38,249 nucleotides of DNA from an uncultured Bacilli bacterium (GCA_944359725.1 CALVSY010000014.1:1-38249); one strand, 5' to 3'. Positions 1 to 8,502 are shown, numbered from the stretch's first letter. Translations and numbers: made by a program. Notes: generated by a model not told the origin, from the sequence alone.

Positions 1-6
1 ATGACT

Positions 7-31
7 ACAAACAAGGTTTACCTTTGTTTGT
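7..31. repeat. Inverted repeat at window edge
   Basis: Arms at 7-16 and 21-31 are complementary apart from one bulged base, around a 4-base loop. It lies about 40 bases past the stop codon of the MntP-family gene. On the minus strand it could be the stem of that gene's terminator, but the bases beyond the stem run off the window after about six positions and no T-tract is visible. The function is therefore open. Confidence 0.4.
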
Positions 32-68
32 TATCCACATTATAAATCGGTATCATTTTAACTAATGT

Positions 69-587
69 TTAACATATCCATATTGCATAAACAAAAAGAG
101 TAAAAGATCCTAATAAAAATGAGTATTTACCTACCTTAGATGATAATATCTTACCAAGCCAAAATCCTAATAAAGTAAAGGTAAAACTAATTAAACAAAA
201 TATACTTAATGCAAGCACTAAATTATTACATAAATAGCTCAATCCTATTCCAACAGATAAGCTATCAAAACTAACAGAAAATGAAAATATTAACGTACCT
301 ATTAGGTTTAATGACCTTATTTTAAGTTTTTCTTCAAAAAAATGCGTAAACATATCAATTGATAAAAAAAGAAATATACAAAACATAACATATCTAGGCT
401 TTATTATTGTGTAATCAAATATAGATATACCAATAAAATTACCAATTAACGGCATAAAAAAGTGAAACAAACCAACTGTTATAGCGGTTATAATAACACT
501 TTTTTTACTTAACTTATTTATTCCATAAGAAAAAGCTAAACTAAAAGCATCCATACTAAGACTTACTGCAATTAATATAATGTTAAT
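69..587 (-). CDS. MntP/YtaF-family membrane transporter, non-AUG start
   Basis: This is a small polytopic membrane protein of the MntP (DUF204) family, whose characterised members export manganese. Two repeats are visible, each with an acidic signature: SMDAFSLAF near the N-terminus and SFDSLSVGIG in the second half, with GLFHFFMPLIGNFIG between them as in MntP. The only in-frame ATG (554) would cut the first membrane helix in half. Upstream codons, read without a stop back to a TGA at 597-599, encode hydrophobic IIINIILIAVSLS, as family N-termini do, and a good ribosome binding site AGAGGTGA lies at 597-604. I therefore place the start at ATT 585-587, although ATC at 588-590 is also possible, giving about 172 residues. 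The gene follows spoIIR closely. YtaF is a sporulation-linked relative, so a sporulation role is possible but unproven. Confidence 0.75.
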   Translation of the reverse strand: MNIILIAVSLSMDAFSLAFSYGINKLSKKSVIITAITVGLFHFFMPLIGNFIGISIFDYTIIKPRYVMFCIFLFLSIDMFTHFFEEKLKIRSLNLIGTLIFSFSVSFDSLSVGIGLSYLCNNLVLALSIFCLISFTFTLLGFWLGKILSSKVGKYSFLLGSFTLFVYAIWIC

Positions 588-626
588 GATGATAAATCAC
601 CTCTACATTATATTATTACTAAACAC

Positions 627-1157
627 TTAAAAATATTTTTCAATTATCTCTTTTATAAAAGATTTATACTCAACTTCCGTAGTATCATCAGTTTCTTCAG
701 CCTCCATCAAACATAACGGTGGAAATAATACGCACCAAAAATTATCGCCTTTTCCCTCTCCTAAAGTAACAAGTAGTGACTCATAGTATCCCTCATCATA
801 AACAACACCTTTATATTCTTTTTCTGGAAACTCATGCATTCCATAATCAATTGTATAAGAGTATTCTAAATCCTTCGTTTCTTCTTTTAAAATGCTATTA
901 AAATTATCCATGTTATTATTAATTACCCCACGAGCTTCACTTATGTTTTTAGTACTTTTTAAAAGCATGTATAATTCATTTTGCATCTTTTTAGCAATGT
1001 CTTGTTTTATTTTTTGATCCCTTGGAGAGTTACTATTTGCAAGCACTCTAAACCTAATTGCTGAATTCGGAATCTTAACGGTTTCGTTTTCTTTTACCCT
1101 ATTATAAACGGCAAACAAAGTTAAACCAGCAAGAACAATAAGTATTATTTTTTTCAT
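627..1157 (-). CDS. spoIIR: Stage II sporulation protein R
   Basis: SpoIIR is the forespore-made signal that activates the protease SpoIIGA in the mother cell, which then processes pro-sigma-E. The 176-residue protein has an N-terminal hydrophobic export segment (about residues 3-18), then IRFRVLANSNSPRDQKIK and, near the C-terminus, GKGDNFWCVLFPPLCLME. Both are family signatures, the second with the conserved Trp-Cys and double Pro. The length is close to other SpoIIR proteins, which are often slightly longer. It starts at ATG 1157 with GAGGGTGA upstream. It sits 35 bases downstream of prmC and probably shares its transcript. In B. subtilis the gene is under sigma-F. I did not find a clear sigma-F site here. 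Confidence 0.92.
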   Translation of the reverse strand: MKKIILIVLAGLTLFAVYNRVKENETVKIPNSAIRFRVLANSNSPRDQKIKQDIAKKMQNELYMLLKSTKNISEARGVINNNMDNFNSILKEETKDLEYSYTIDYGMHEFPEKEYKGVVYDEGYYESLLVTLGEGKGDNFWCVLFPPLCLMEAEETDDTTEVEYKSFIKEIIEKYF

Positions 1158-1163
1158 ATAAAA

Positions 1164-1190
1164 ATCACCCTCTATTATTTAGTGAGTGAT
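1164..1190 (-). promoter_or_regulatory. Possible hairpin covering the spoIIR ribosome binding site
   Basis: On the minus strand, bases 1190-1184 can pair with 1170-1164 (7 pairs, one G-T), which would enclose the GAGGGTGA ribosome binding site of spoIIR. The stem is short and the pairing may be fortuitous. Confidence 0.2.
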
Positions 1191-1192
1191 CT

Positions 1193-1909
1193 TTAATAAT
1201 TATATACAAAAACAAACCTGTTTTTACCCGACAAATCTTTTTTGGTTTCGACTTTTACGTCTTTTAAATACTTTTTTGCTAAAATACTAATATCTTCGTT
1301 TTGGTCGCATCCTATCTCAAAAGCAATTAAAAACTTATCATTTAATACATACTTAGCGTCTTTTAAAATGCTCTCGTAAAACTCTAAACCGTTATTCTTA
1401 GCATACAAAGCAATATTTGGCTCATTATTTTTTACAATATCCTCAATTTCTTCATCTTCTTTTATATACGGTGGATTACTTACTATTATATCTACTTTTA
1501 ATTTTTTATCTATGTAAGGTTTTAACATATCTCCTTTAAAAAAAGTTACATTAGCATTTGTTTTTGTAGCATTTTTATAAGCAACTTCTAAGGCTTTTTT
1601 ACTAATATCTGATGCATATACGTTTATTCCTAGTTCTTTTGATAGACTTATTGCAATGGCACCAGAACCCGTTCCAACGTCAATGATTGTGGGATTTAAA
1701 AAATCTTTGCTTCGTTTTATTACCTCTTCTACCAATTCTTCTGTCTCACGTCTTGGAATTAAAACGTTTTCATCAACATCGAGTACGTATCCATAAAAAT
1801 CAACGTCTCCAACTATGTACTGAACAGGTTTTCCCTCCTCTAATAACTTAATTGCATCATCTATATTGCCCTTATAATATTTTTTTAAATACTCTATTTC
1901 TTTTTTCAT
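1193..1909 (-). CDS. prmC: Peptide chain release factor N5-glutamine methyltransferase
   Basis: PrmC methylates the glutamine of the GGQ motif in release factors RF1 and RF2 using S-adenosylmethionine. The protein has the short helical N-terminal domain, then motif I IIDVGTGSGAIAISL and the substrate-binding motif VSNPPYIK with the diagnostic NPPY. The start is set at ATG 1907-1909 (MKKEIEYL) because AAGGTGA lies 6-7 bases before it. An ATG 15 bases further upstream has no such site. That gives 238 residues, somewhat shorter than the E. coli enzyme (277). Its substrate RF1 is encoded 3 kb upstream in the same direction, so the usual prfA-prmC pairing is interrupted here by two other genes. 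The stop codon of the preceding gene lies one base away, so translation is probably coupled. Confidence 0.93.
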   Translation of the reverse strand: MKKEIEYLKKYYKGNIDDAIKLLEEGKPVQYIVGDVDFYGYVLDVDENVLIPRRETEELVEEVIKRSKDFLNPTIIDVGTGSGAIAISLSKELGINVYASDISKKALEVAYKNATKTNANVTFFKGDMLKPYIDKKLKVDIIVSNPPYIKEDEEIEDIVKNNEPNIALYAKNNGLEFYESILKDAKYVLNDKFLIAFEIGCDQNEDISILAKKYLKDVKVETKKDLSGKNRFVFVYNY

Positions 1910-1910
1910 G

Positions 1911-3014
1911 TTATTCACCTTCATAAATAATTAATGGAACAAGCATTTCATCAACGGTTATCCCAGAGTGTGCTGATTTATGCATGTGTCCTTTTTCATC
2001 ATATCTAATTGCTTTGTTGCCTATTCCTATGGCAAAGTAATCTCCTAAAGCATCATCAAAGTATTTGTTTTTTAAACCCGTACCATATAACTTCTTTTGG
2101 ATTACCTCTTGTTTTGACATTATTATAAAATCATCTTTTAATACTTTTTTTACCTCTATAGGAAAAGTTTTTTTATACTCATCCTTAACTCTAAATACAG
2201 CTACTCTTGAGTCTCCTGAAAAATCTCCTTTTAACATGTTAATAATGTTTGGATAATTACTAAGCGTTACGTAACTTACGTTTAAATGACCATGATCCGC
2301 AAGAGCAATAACAAGGGAGTCTTTTAAGCTCTTACATAGCTTTTTAAAATTCCTATCAAGTTTTTTTAGTACTTTCTTCTCCTTTTTTGTATCAAGTCCG
2401 TACTTATGAAAAGTATGATCCGGTTCGTTACAATAAAAGTAAACGTAGTTTTTTAAACCATTATTACATATTTTCTTTATTTTTTTTCTAGCTTGTTTAA
2501 AAGACTGTCCGTGCGTAGGGTAATACGTTACTTTACTTCCAAGGCATCCTTCTTTCTTACTTACCTTAGATATTACCGGATCATATTTTAAAAGTGTTTT
2601 AGCAATGTTATAATCCGTTATCTTTTCTTTAGATCCTTTTACGTAATTTCTAGCTAACGTAATTACTTTATCATAGCACTTAAAATACACATCCCATCCA
2701 AGCCAGCCGTGTTCTATTGGGCATAGGCCTGATTCTACTGTTGTTCTTGCGGACATAGTAGTTGTTGGAAAACAAGATGATATATTACTAATTAAGTATT
2801 TATTTAAAAATGGAGTATATTTTTTATTTCTCTTTAAAATGTTATATCCTAAGCCATCAAATAACACTAACACCACGTTTTTTTTCTTTTTCTTTTTTAA
2901 AACATCATCTAATATATTCAAAGATTTATGCTTATGGTAAATGTTAAAGTATTTTAAAATGGATGACATAACATTTACTAACCCGTTATCATAATCTGGA
3001 AATAAAGTTTTCAT
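1911..3014 (-). CDS. Alkaline phosphatase superfamily protein (nucleotide pyrophosphatase/phosphodiesterase type)
   Basis: The 367-residue protein belongs to the alkaline phosphatase superfamily, type I phosphodiesterase branch, a fold with two metal ions. Visible signatures are VVLVLFDGLG with the metal ligand Asp53, SCFPTTTMSARTT with the nucleophile Thr among residues 84-86, EPDHTFHKYG with Asp and His ligands, LADHGH, and a final AHSG histidine. Together these make a complete active site. No signal peptide or membrane segment is seen, so it is probably cytoplasmic. The substrate cannot be told. A run of six lysines precedes the first strand (residues 40-45). It lies between the large unknown gene and prmC with gaps of 13 and 1 bases, so it is part of the same operon. 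Its ribosome binding site is AAAGGACGTGA. Confidence 0.8.
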   Translation of the reverse strand: MKTLFPDYDNGLVNVMSSILKYFNIYHKHKSLNILDDVLKKKKKKNVVLVLFDGLGYNILKRNKKYTPFLNKYLISNISSCFPTTTMSARTTVESGLCPIEHGWLGWDVYFKCYDKVITLARNYVKGSKEKITDYNIAKTLLKYDPVISKVSKKEGCLGSKVTYYPTHGQSFKQARKKIKKICNNGLKNYVYFYCNEPDHTFHKYGLDTKKEKKVLKKLDRNFKKLCKSLKDSLVIALADHGHLNVSYVTLSNYPNIINMLKGDFSGDSRVAVFRVKDEYKKTFPIEVKKVLKDDFIIMSKQEVIQKKLYGTGLKNKYFDDALGDYFAIGIGNKAIRYDEKGHMHKSAHSGITVDEMLVPLIIYEGE

Positions 3015-3027
3015 TTTATCACGTCCT

Positions 3028-4824
3028 TTATTTAGATTTAGAAAAATAGTTTTCAGTTAAACTTTCACTAGCACTTTGCTGATAATCTTCATCTTTGCTT
3101 TGATAAAAATTAATATAATACTTTTTGGTATTTAATAAAACGATAGGTAAGTTATTTTCTTTTGCATAATCTATGCTTTTTAAATCAATTTCATCTTTGC
3201 AAACAACGTAACTAGGAAGCAAAACACCATTACTCATCTCGTTATATAAAACCTCATTAAAAGATGCGGTTTGCCTTAAAAGTGCATCTGGCGTGTATAT
3301 CTCATTAACCTTAACGGTTCCATCTATACCAGAACTATATGAATCTGACTTATACACGTGCATTATCCTATTAGGTACCAAATGTTCAAAACCTACTATA
3401 ACATCATCATAATAAAACGTTCCTATACATTTTGATCCTATAATTGATAATGAAATTGTTTTTTTAGGTGATTCTTTTGATATTTTACCAACGTGAACAC
3501 AAGCTGTAAAATCACTTCCGTCTAAAACATAAACGTCTAACCCTGTTTTTTTAGATAACATTTCATCTTTTAAATTACTACTATCTTTTAGTTTTAAAAA
3601 CGACTCGTTAAAAAGCTGGTATGATCTATCTCTGCAATTTCTTATATCCTCGTATAATAATGAGGATAAAAAAGGAGTTTTACTTAAGTTTTTATAAAGT
3701 TCTTTTATTTCGTTTATGGATAAATCACCAAAATTTAAAATTAGATTATATATTATTTTTCTTTCGCTTGGAACTAATTCTTCTTTTGAAAACTTAAGAA
3801 AATTCATTACCTGTTTTATGTTTAATAAAACGTTTTTAGGATAATCCTTAAAAAATAAATCACACATGTTTTCAAATAATCTTTTTTTAGTTACCATTTT
3901 TAACGCGTTATTATCTAAGTTATTTAGATGAAGTTCTGCTGGCAAACTTTTATACATATTATAATTTATTCCGTTGTTAGATAAATAATTATAAAAATCT
4001 ATATACTTTTGAAATACACCATCACTATTTAAAGTATTAAATAAATCTTGAACGTAGTTTTTTCTTTCTTCTTCTAAGGTATTCGCTAGAACAAAATTAT
4101 TTATTTTTAAATGGTTAACTATACTTCTAAAATAACTTGGATTTTCCACGCTTGATAGTGCCTTTATTAACTCTTTATTATTTTGTATATAAGCAGGTAT
4201 TTCATAATTTTCAAATTTACTTGCTAAATAATCAAATTCATCTTGTGATAAATTAAGAATTAGATTTTTGTATTCTTTATGCTCAAATAATTTTACAATG
4301 ACAGAAGGTGCAAAGCTTAGGTAACAACCTTTTAAAGATTCTAACTTTAATAACTTTTCCATGTTAGTTGGATTAAAAAGGCCATCCTGTACTTTAGTAG
4401 ATAATTTTGCTAATACAAAAGCCTTATCATTATCTTTTTCTACTATGTAATCTAACAGTTTATTTGCAACAACTAAGTTTAAATAAGTAAATGAATAGTA
4501 TAGTTTATTTGTATTAATCAAAAAGGAAATAACGTCTTCGTTTGCATCTTCTAATACGTAAGCGCTTTGAGATAATATTGCCTCATATTTATTTACCGCT
4601 AATTTATCATTTAAAACATCACTTAAAAAAGTTTTATTTAAAAACGCATTCGTTAACTTTTTATTATCATGCAAACCATATAAAAGCCATATAAAAGCAT
4701 AGTTGTTTTCAGGCTTTAATATGTAATTTAAAAACTCTTCATTAGTTAAAATAGACTCTACCTTCGGATTATTAATAACATAATTAACTAATTCTTCATT
4801 TTTATAACTTTTAAAAGAACACAT
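3028..4824 (-). CDS. Unknown 598-residue protein, helical repeats plus C-terminal domain
   Basis: I do not recognise this protein. Roughly residues 1-400 are Leu/Asn/Lys rich, largely helical in character, with recurring segments that resemble loose HEAT- or ARM-like repeats. The last 170 residues look like a separate mixed alpha/beta domain, with LDVYVLDGSDFTACVHVG, ISLSIIGSKCIGTFYYDDV, LPSYVVCKDEID and AKENNLPIVLLNTKKYY. The spacing of Cys and His residues there could serve an enzyme, but no catalytic set can be assigned. There is no signal peptide or membrane helix. The ribosome binding site GGTGATATT precedes ATG 4824. A candidate promoter follows the prfA terminator, so this gene probably begins a unit that continues into the phosphatase gene, prmC and spoIIR. 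Confidence 0.75.
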   Translation of the reverse strand: MCSFKSYKNEELVNYVINNPKVESILTNEEFLNYILKPENNYAFIWLLYGLHDNKKLTNAFLNKTFLSDVLNDKLAVNKYEAILSQSAYVLEDANEDVISFLINTNKLYYSFTYLNLVVANKLLDYIVEKDNDKAFVLAKLSTKVQDGLFNPTNMEKLLKLESLKGCYLSFAPSVIVKLFEHKEYKNLILNLSQDEFDYLASKFENYEIPAYIQNNKELIKALSSVENPSYFRSIVNHLKINNFVLANTLEEERKNYVQDLFNTLNSDGVFQKYIDFYNYLSNNGINYNMYKSLPAELHLNNLDNNALKMVTKKRLFENMCDLFFKDYPKNVLLNIKQVMNFLKFSKEELVPSERKIIYNLILNFGDLSINEIKELYKNLSKTPFLSSLLYEDIRNCRDRSYQLFNESFLKLKDSSNLKDEMLSKKTGLDVYVLDGSDFTACVHVGKISKESPKKTISLSIIGSKCIGTFYYDDVIVGFEHLVPNRIMHVYKSDSYSSGIDGTVKVNEIYTPDALLRQTASFNEVLYNEMSNGVLLPSYVVCKDEIDLKSIDYAKENNLPIVLLNTKKYYINFYQSKDEDYQQSASESLTENYFSKSK

Positions 4825-4839
4825 AATATCACCAACATA

Positions 4840-4867
4840 ATTATAACATTTAAGGTATTTAAAACAA
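4840..4867 (-). promoter_or_regulatory. Candidate sigma-A promoter for the 4824-69 unit
   Basis: On the minus strand TTGTTT (4867-4862) is followed after 16 bases by a perfect TATAAT (4845-4840), just past the prfA terminator and about 15 bases before the start codon. The very short leader makes the assignment moderate. Confidence 0.5.
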
Positions 4868-4873
4868 GTAAAA

Positions 4874-4896
4874 AGCTGAAGAATTATTCTCCAGCT
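4874..4896 (-). terminator. Terminator of the argS-rpoE-prfA unit
   Basis: A 10-bp stem (4874-4883 with 4887-4896, one G-T pair) has a 3-base loop that is exactly the prfA stop codon, followed on the minus strand by TTTTACTTGTTTT. Confidence 0.85.
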
Positions 4897-5939
4897 AACT
4901 TTCTTCTTTGGTCTTCTGTTATTAACGCTTCTATTATATCATCTAACTTACCATTCATAACTCTATCTAGCGTATTTGTTGTATAACCTATACGGTGATC
5001 AGTTACTCTGTTTTGTGGATAGTTATAGGTTCTTATCTTTTCTGATCTATCACCAGTTCCTATCTTACTTCTTCTTTCGGCACCAATTTCTTTTTCTTGC
5101 TCTCTCATCTTAAGATCATAAACTCTTGATTTAAGTATTTTAAATCCTTTTTCTTTATTTTTTATCTGACTTCTTTCAGTTTGAGAGTAAACAACGATAC
5201 CAGTTGGTATATGAGTAAGTCTAACAGCACTATCGGTTGTGTTAACTCCTTGCCCACCATTACCAGATGCTCTTGTTATATCAATTCTTACATCATTCAT
5301 ATCAATTTCGAAATCAACATCATCAACCTCTGGCATAACAAGTACGGTTGCCGTTGATGTATGAACTCTTCCTTGAGACTCAGTAGCTGGTACTCTTTGA
5401 ACTCGGTGTGCGCCTGATTCATACTTAAGCTTAGAATAAACGTTTTTACCTTTTACCATGAATGATATTTCTGAATATCCACCGGAAGAACCAGGCGTAC
5501 TTCCTAAATTTTCTATGGTAAAACCTTGATTTTCAGCGTATTTTACGTACATGTTATAAAGGTCACCTGCAAAGATGTTAGCCTCATCTCCCCCTGCTGC
5601 ACCTCTTATTTCAACAATGATGTTTTTACCATCATTAGGATCTTTAGGAAGTAAAAGAATCTCTAATTTCTTTTCTAACTCTTTTTGCTTAGCTAAATCC
5701 TTTTCTTCCTCTTCAAAGGCAAACTCAGCCATCTCCGGATCTTTTGAAAGTTCTTTAGCATCTTCATAATCCTTTTTAACCTTTAAGTATTCATTATAGC
5801 AATCAATTATTTCTGATAAATCAGATTGTTCTTTAGATAATTTAGTAGTTTTAGTAACATCACTTATAACTTCTGGTTTAGTTAACTCATTAGTTATATA
5901 TTCATATCTTTTTTTAATATCTTCTAATCTTTCAAACAT
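4884..5939 (-). CDS. prfA: Peptide chain release factor 1
   Basis: RF1 recognises UAA and UAG in the ribosomal A site and triggers peptide release. The 351-residue protein matches the family length. It has the codon-recognition PxT motif in RVPATESQGRVHTS and the catalytic GGQ in ASGNGGQGVNTTDSAVR (Gln230), the residue methylated by PrmC. The residue after GGQ is Gly231, where His is usual and Cys occurs in some clostridia. The PxT motif identifies RF1 rather than RF2, and no frameshift is present. The start codon follows the rpoE stop directly, so the two genes are translationally coupled. The gene ends inside its terminator. Confidence 0.97.
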   Translation of the reverse strand: MFERLEDIKKRYEYITNELTKPEVISDVTKTTKLSKEQSDLSEIIDCYNEYLKVKKDYEDAKELSKDPEMAEFAFEEEEKDLAKQKELEKKLEILLLPKDPNDGKNIIVEIRGAAGGDEANIFAGDLYNMYVKYAENQGFTIENLGSTPGSSGGYSEISFMVKGKNVYSKLKYESGAHRVQRVPATESQGRVHTSTATVLVMPEVDDVDFEIDMNDVRIDITRASGNGGQGVNTTDSAVRLTHIPTGIVVYSQTERSQIKNKEKGFKILKSRVYDLKMREQEKEIGAERRSKIGTGDRSEKIRTYNYPQNRVTDHRIGYTTNTLDRVMNGKLDDIIEALITEDQRRKLAGE

Positions 5940-6368
5940 TTAATCTTCCATCTCTTCTTCTGTTACTACGACTAAATCCTCTAAATCTTCCATATCATCA
6001 TCGTCATTATCTTCATAATCCATTTCAGGTTCAACCGCTTCATCTTCGGTTTCTTCTGCTATTTCCTCATCTGCTTCATCTTCCTCTTCTTCGTCTTCTT
6101 CATCAACTACAAGTTTTACCGAATGGAACTCTTTTAAATCCCATTTTGCATCATCAAGCAAGATGAATCTCTTATCAGTTGTTAAGTTAGTATAAAAATC
6201 TCCTATCATATCCATCATTTGATCTTCATTTATATTAAGTAATGAACACACTTCCTTAAACAAATCAAAAGTTGTTTTTGGAGTTTTATCTTCTTTTAAT
6301 ATTTCATAAGCAATATCTGGATAAGATAATAATTCTAATTCTTCATATGGCATTTGTCTTACGTTCAT
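5940..6368 (-). CDS. rpoE: RNA polymerase delta subunit
   Basis: Delta is a Gram-positive RNA polymerase accessory subunit that lowers non-specific nucleic acid binding and speeds recycling. The first 90 residues form the HARE-HTH domain (SYPDIAYEILKEDKTPKTTF, then ITD-like FYTNLTTDKRFILL and WDLKE). The remaining 50 residues are an almost pure Asp/Glu tail, as in B. subtilis RpoE. The length of 142 residues is normal. The start at ATG 6368 has a strong GGAGGAATTAAAA site. It sits between argS (12-base gap) and prfA (adjacent). Confidence 0.93.
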   Translation of the reverse strand: MNVRQMPYEELELLSYPDIAYEILKEDKTPKTTFDLFKEVCSLLNINEDQMMDMIGDFYTNLTTDKRFILLDDAKWDLKEFHSVKLVVDEEDEEEEDEADEEIAEETEDEAVEPEMDYEDNDDDDMEDLEDLVVVTEEEMED

Positions 6369-6380
6369 TTTTAATTCCTC

Positions 6381-8009
6381 CTACATTTTATCAGGTGCCT
6401 TAACACCAATTAAGTTTAAAGCGTTTTTTATAGTTATCTCTACGGTTTTTATTAAACCTAAGTACTGTTCTGTTTTTTTAACATCATCAGTTAATATTCT
6501 ATGTTTACCATAATAATTATGGAACAAACTTGCAAGTTCATACACGTAATTAGTAATTAAGTGTGGTTCTTTTTTCAAAGCAGATGTTTTTACAACTTCC
6601 ATAAACTCATAAACCTTAAGCATTAATGTTTTTGAATCCATATCCGTTATATTATTTATATTAGTATTTATTTTTAAACCTTTATTTTTAGCTTCACTTA
6701 ATATCGAACAGATTCTTGCGTGTGCATATCCAACGTAATAAAAAGGGTTTTCATTTGACTTTTTTAAAGCTAGGCTTATATCAAAATCCATTTGACCATC
6801 TAGTGATCTTTCTGCGAAGAAGTATCTTGCACAGTCACAGCCTACTTCATCAACGAGCTCAGAAATAGTTATATTACCACCGGTTCTTTTGCTCATCTTA
6901 ACAACGTTCCCATCTTTAAGTAACCTAACCATTTGTAAAAGCCTTACCTCTAATTTATCTTTATCATAGCCTAAAGCTTCAATACTAGCTTTAAGACGAG
7001 ATACATAACTATGATGATCCGCTCCAAATACATCTATTAAATAATCAAAACCACGGTCAAACTTATCTAAATGATATGCAATATCTGGAACTAAATACGT
7101 ATAACTTTTATCTTTCTTTATTAATACCCTATCTTTATCATCACCATATACCGTTGTTTTAAGCCATAAAGCATCATCACTTTCGTAAGTTAAACCTTTT
7201 TCATGTAATATTTTTAAAGACTCTTCTATTCTTCCTTTAGCACGAATAGCTTTCTCACTAGTCCAAACATCAAAAGTAACACCGAAAGATGATAAATCAT
7301 TTTTAATTATGTTAAGAAGATAAGAAACTCCAATTTCTTTAAAATACTCTAAATCTTCATTTAGTTTTGTATCCTTGTTTTCATCATATATCATTTTAGC
7401 TATATCTATTATCTCATTACCATAATAACCGTCTTCTGGCATGTTTTCTTCTTTACCACATAAACCTTTATATCTTTCTTTAATTGATATACCAAGATTA
7501 TTAATTTGGTTTCCAGCATCATTTATATAATACTCTTTAGTAACGTTATATCCCGCAAAAGACATAATATTAGCTAAGTTAGATCCATATGCCGCACCAC
7601 GAGCCGTACCTAAATGAAGTATGCCAGTTGGATTGGCACTTACGAATTCTATATCTATCTTTTTTCCTTTTCCAACGTTACATTTACCATAATTATCACC
7701 ATCATTTATAACATTTGATATACCGCTAAAAACATATTCATCTTTTAGATAAATATTAATAAAACCAGGATTAGCAACCTCTATTTTTTCTATTTTATCA
7801 GAATAATCTATAGCATCCTTTATTTTATTTGCAATATTTACTGGATTATCTTTTAGCGTTTTTGCAAGCCTCATCGCAACGTTAGAAGAAAAATCTCCGT
7901 TTTCTTTATTTTTTGGAACTTCTATTAATAAATCATCTTTATCAAATGATATATTCAAAGAATTTAGTGCATCATAAATAATGTTTCTTATATCGCTTTT
8001 TAAATCCAT
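6381..8009 (-). CDS. argS: Arginyl-tRNA synthetase
   Basis: This class I synthetase charges tRNA-Arg. The N-terminal Add-1 domain (about residues 1-110) is followed by the catalytic domain with VSANPTGILHLGTARGAAYG and the KMSKS loop as VKMSKRTGG, then the DALR anticodon-binding domain, ending in LIGVKAPDKM. The HIGH signature reads HLGT: Thr135 replaces the second His found in most homologues (codon ACG at 7607-7605). The start is set at ATG 8009, with GGAG at the right distance and one base of overlap (TAATG) with the stop of the upstream DUF1934 gene. A start at 8024 has no ribosome binding site. This gives 542 residues, close to other ArgRS enzymes. The neighbour pair DUF1934-argS is also found in B. 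subtilis (ywiB-argS). Confidence 0.95.
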   Translation of the reverse strand: MDLKSDIRNIIYDALNSLNISFDKDDLLIEVPKNKENGDFSSNVAMRLAKTLKDNPVNIANKIKDAIDYSDKIEKIEVANPGFINIYLKDEYVFSGISNVINDGDNYGKCNVGKGKKIDIEFVSANPTGILHLGTARGAAYGSNLANIMSFAGYNVTKEYYINDAGNQINNLGISIKERYKGLCGKEENMPEDGYYGNEIIDIAKMIYDENKDTKLNEDLEYFKEIGVSYLLNIIKNDLSSFGVTFDVWTSEKAIRAKGRIEESLKILHEKGLTYESDDALWLKTTVYGDDKDRVLIKKDKSYTYLVPDIAYHLDKFDRGFDYLIDVFGADHHSYVSRLKASIEALGYDKDKLEVRLLQMVRLLKDGNVVKMSKRTGGNITISELVDEVGCDCARYFFAERSLDGQMDFDISLALKKSNENPFYYVGYAHARICSILSEAKNKGLKINTNINNITDMDSKTLMLKVYEFMEVVKTSALKKEPHLITNYVYELASLFHNYYGKHRILTDDVKKTEQYLGLIKTVEITIKNALNLIGVKAPDKM

Positions 8010-8383
8010 TATAAACATCTCCATTCCAATTTATAAGTAAAGCTATCACTAAACGAATCATTCATAAAAAGATCATAAGAAACATAAATGCTTTCATCTT
8101 TTATAACGATTTTTTTTGTTTTAGTTTCAAGCTTTACTTTTAACCCCAAATCCTTAATAACGTAATCTGTTACTAAGTTTTTATTCTCTTCAAATTCTAA
8201 GTCTATTTTAAATTTATCATTTTCTCTTGTAAGTAATATCTTGTTATTTAAAACTTTTAAACTAACTTTAACATCATTATCAAAATACGTTATTTCATCA
8301 TCTTTTTTTAATGCTTTTATTTCATTTAATAATGATTTATCCTCGCTTGATATCACTTCATGATTAACAATAATTTTAGACAT
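8009..8383 (-). CDS. DUF1934 (YwiB-like) beta-barrel protein
   Basis: This 124-residue protein belongs to the DUF1934 family, small calycin-like beta-barrels of unknown function, usually encoded directly upstream of argS in Bacilli. It is made mostly of alternating strands (DDEITYFDNDVKVSLKVLNN, ILLTRENDKFKIDLEFEE, ESIYVSYDLFMNDSF) and ends in YKLEWRCL, near the family's usual end. It starts at ATG 8383 because AAGGGTG lies immediately upstream. A GTG nine bases earlier would overlap that site. It is the first gene of the argS-rpoE-prfA unit. Confidence 0.75.
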   Translation of the reverse strand: MSKIIVNHEVISSEDKSLLNEIKALKKDDEITYFDNDVKVSLKVLNNKILLTRENDKFKIDLEFEENKNLVTDYVIKDLGLKVKLETKTKKIVIKDESIYVSYDLFMNDSFSDSFTYKLEWRCL

Positions 8384-8413
8384 AAAAAACACCCTTAAAA
8401 TTTTTCTAGCAAC

Positions 8414-8442
8414 AATATAGCATATAAAATAAAAAAGGTCAA
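8414..8442 (-). promoter_or_regulatory. Sigma-A promoter for the DUF1934-argS-rpoE-prfA unit
   Basis: On the minus strand TTGACC (8442-8437), a 17-base spacer and TATATT (8419-8414) lie about 30 bases before the DUF1934 start codon, in the intergenic region divergent from the PBP gene. Confidence 0.7.
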
Positions 8443-8502
8443 CAAAATAATTATATTTTGCTAACTTTTACAAATACTAAAATTAGAAAGAAGGCGATTG
8501 AA

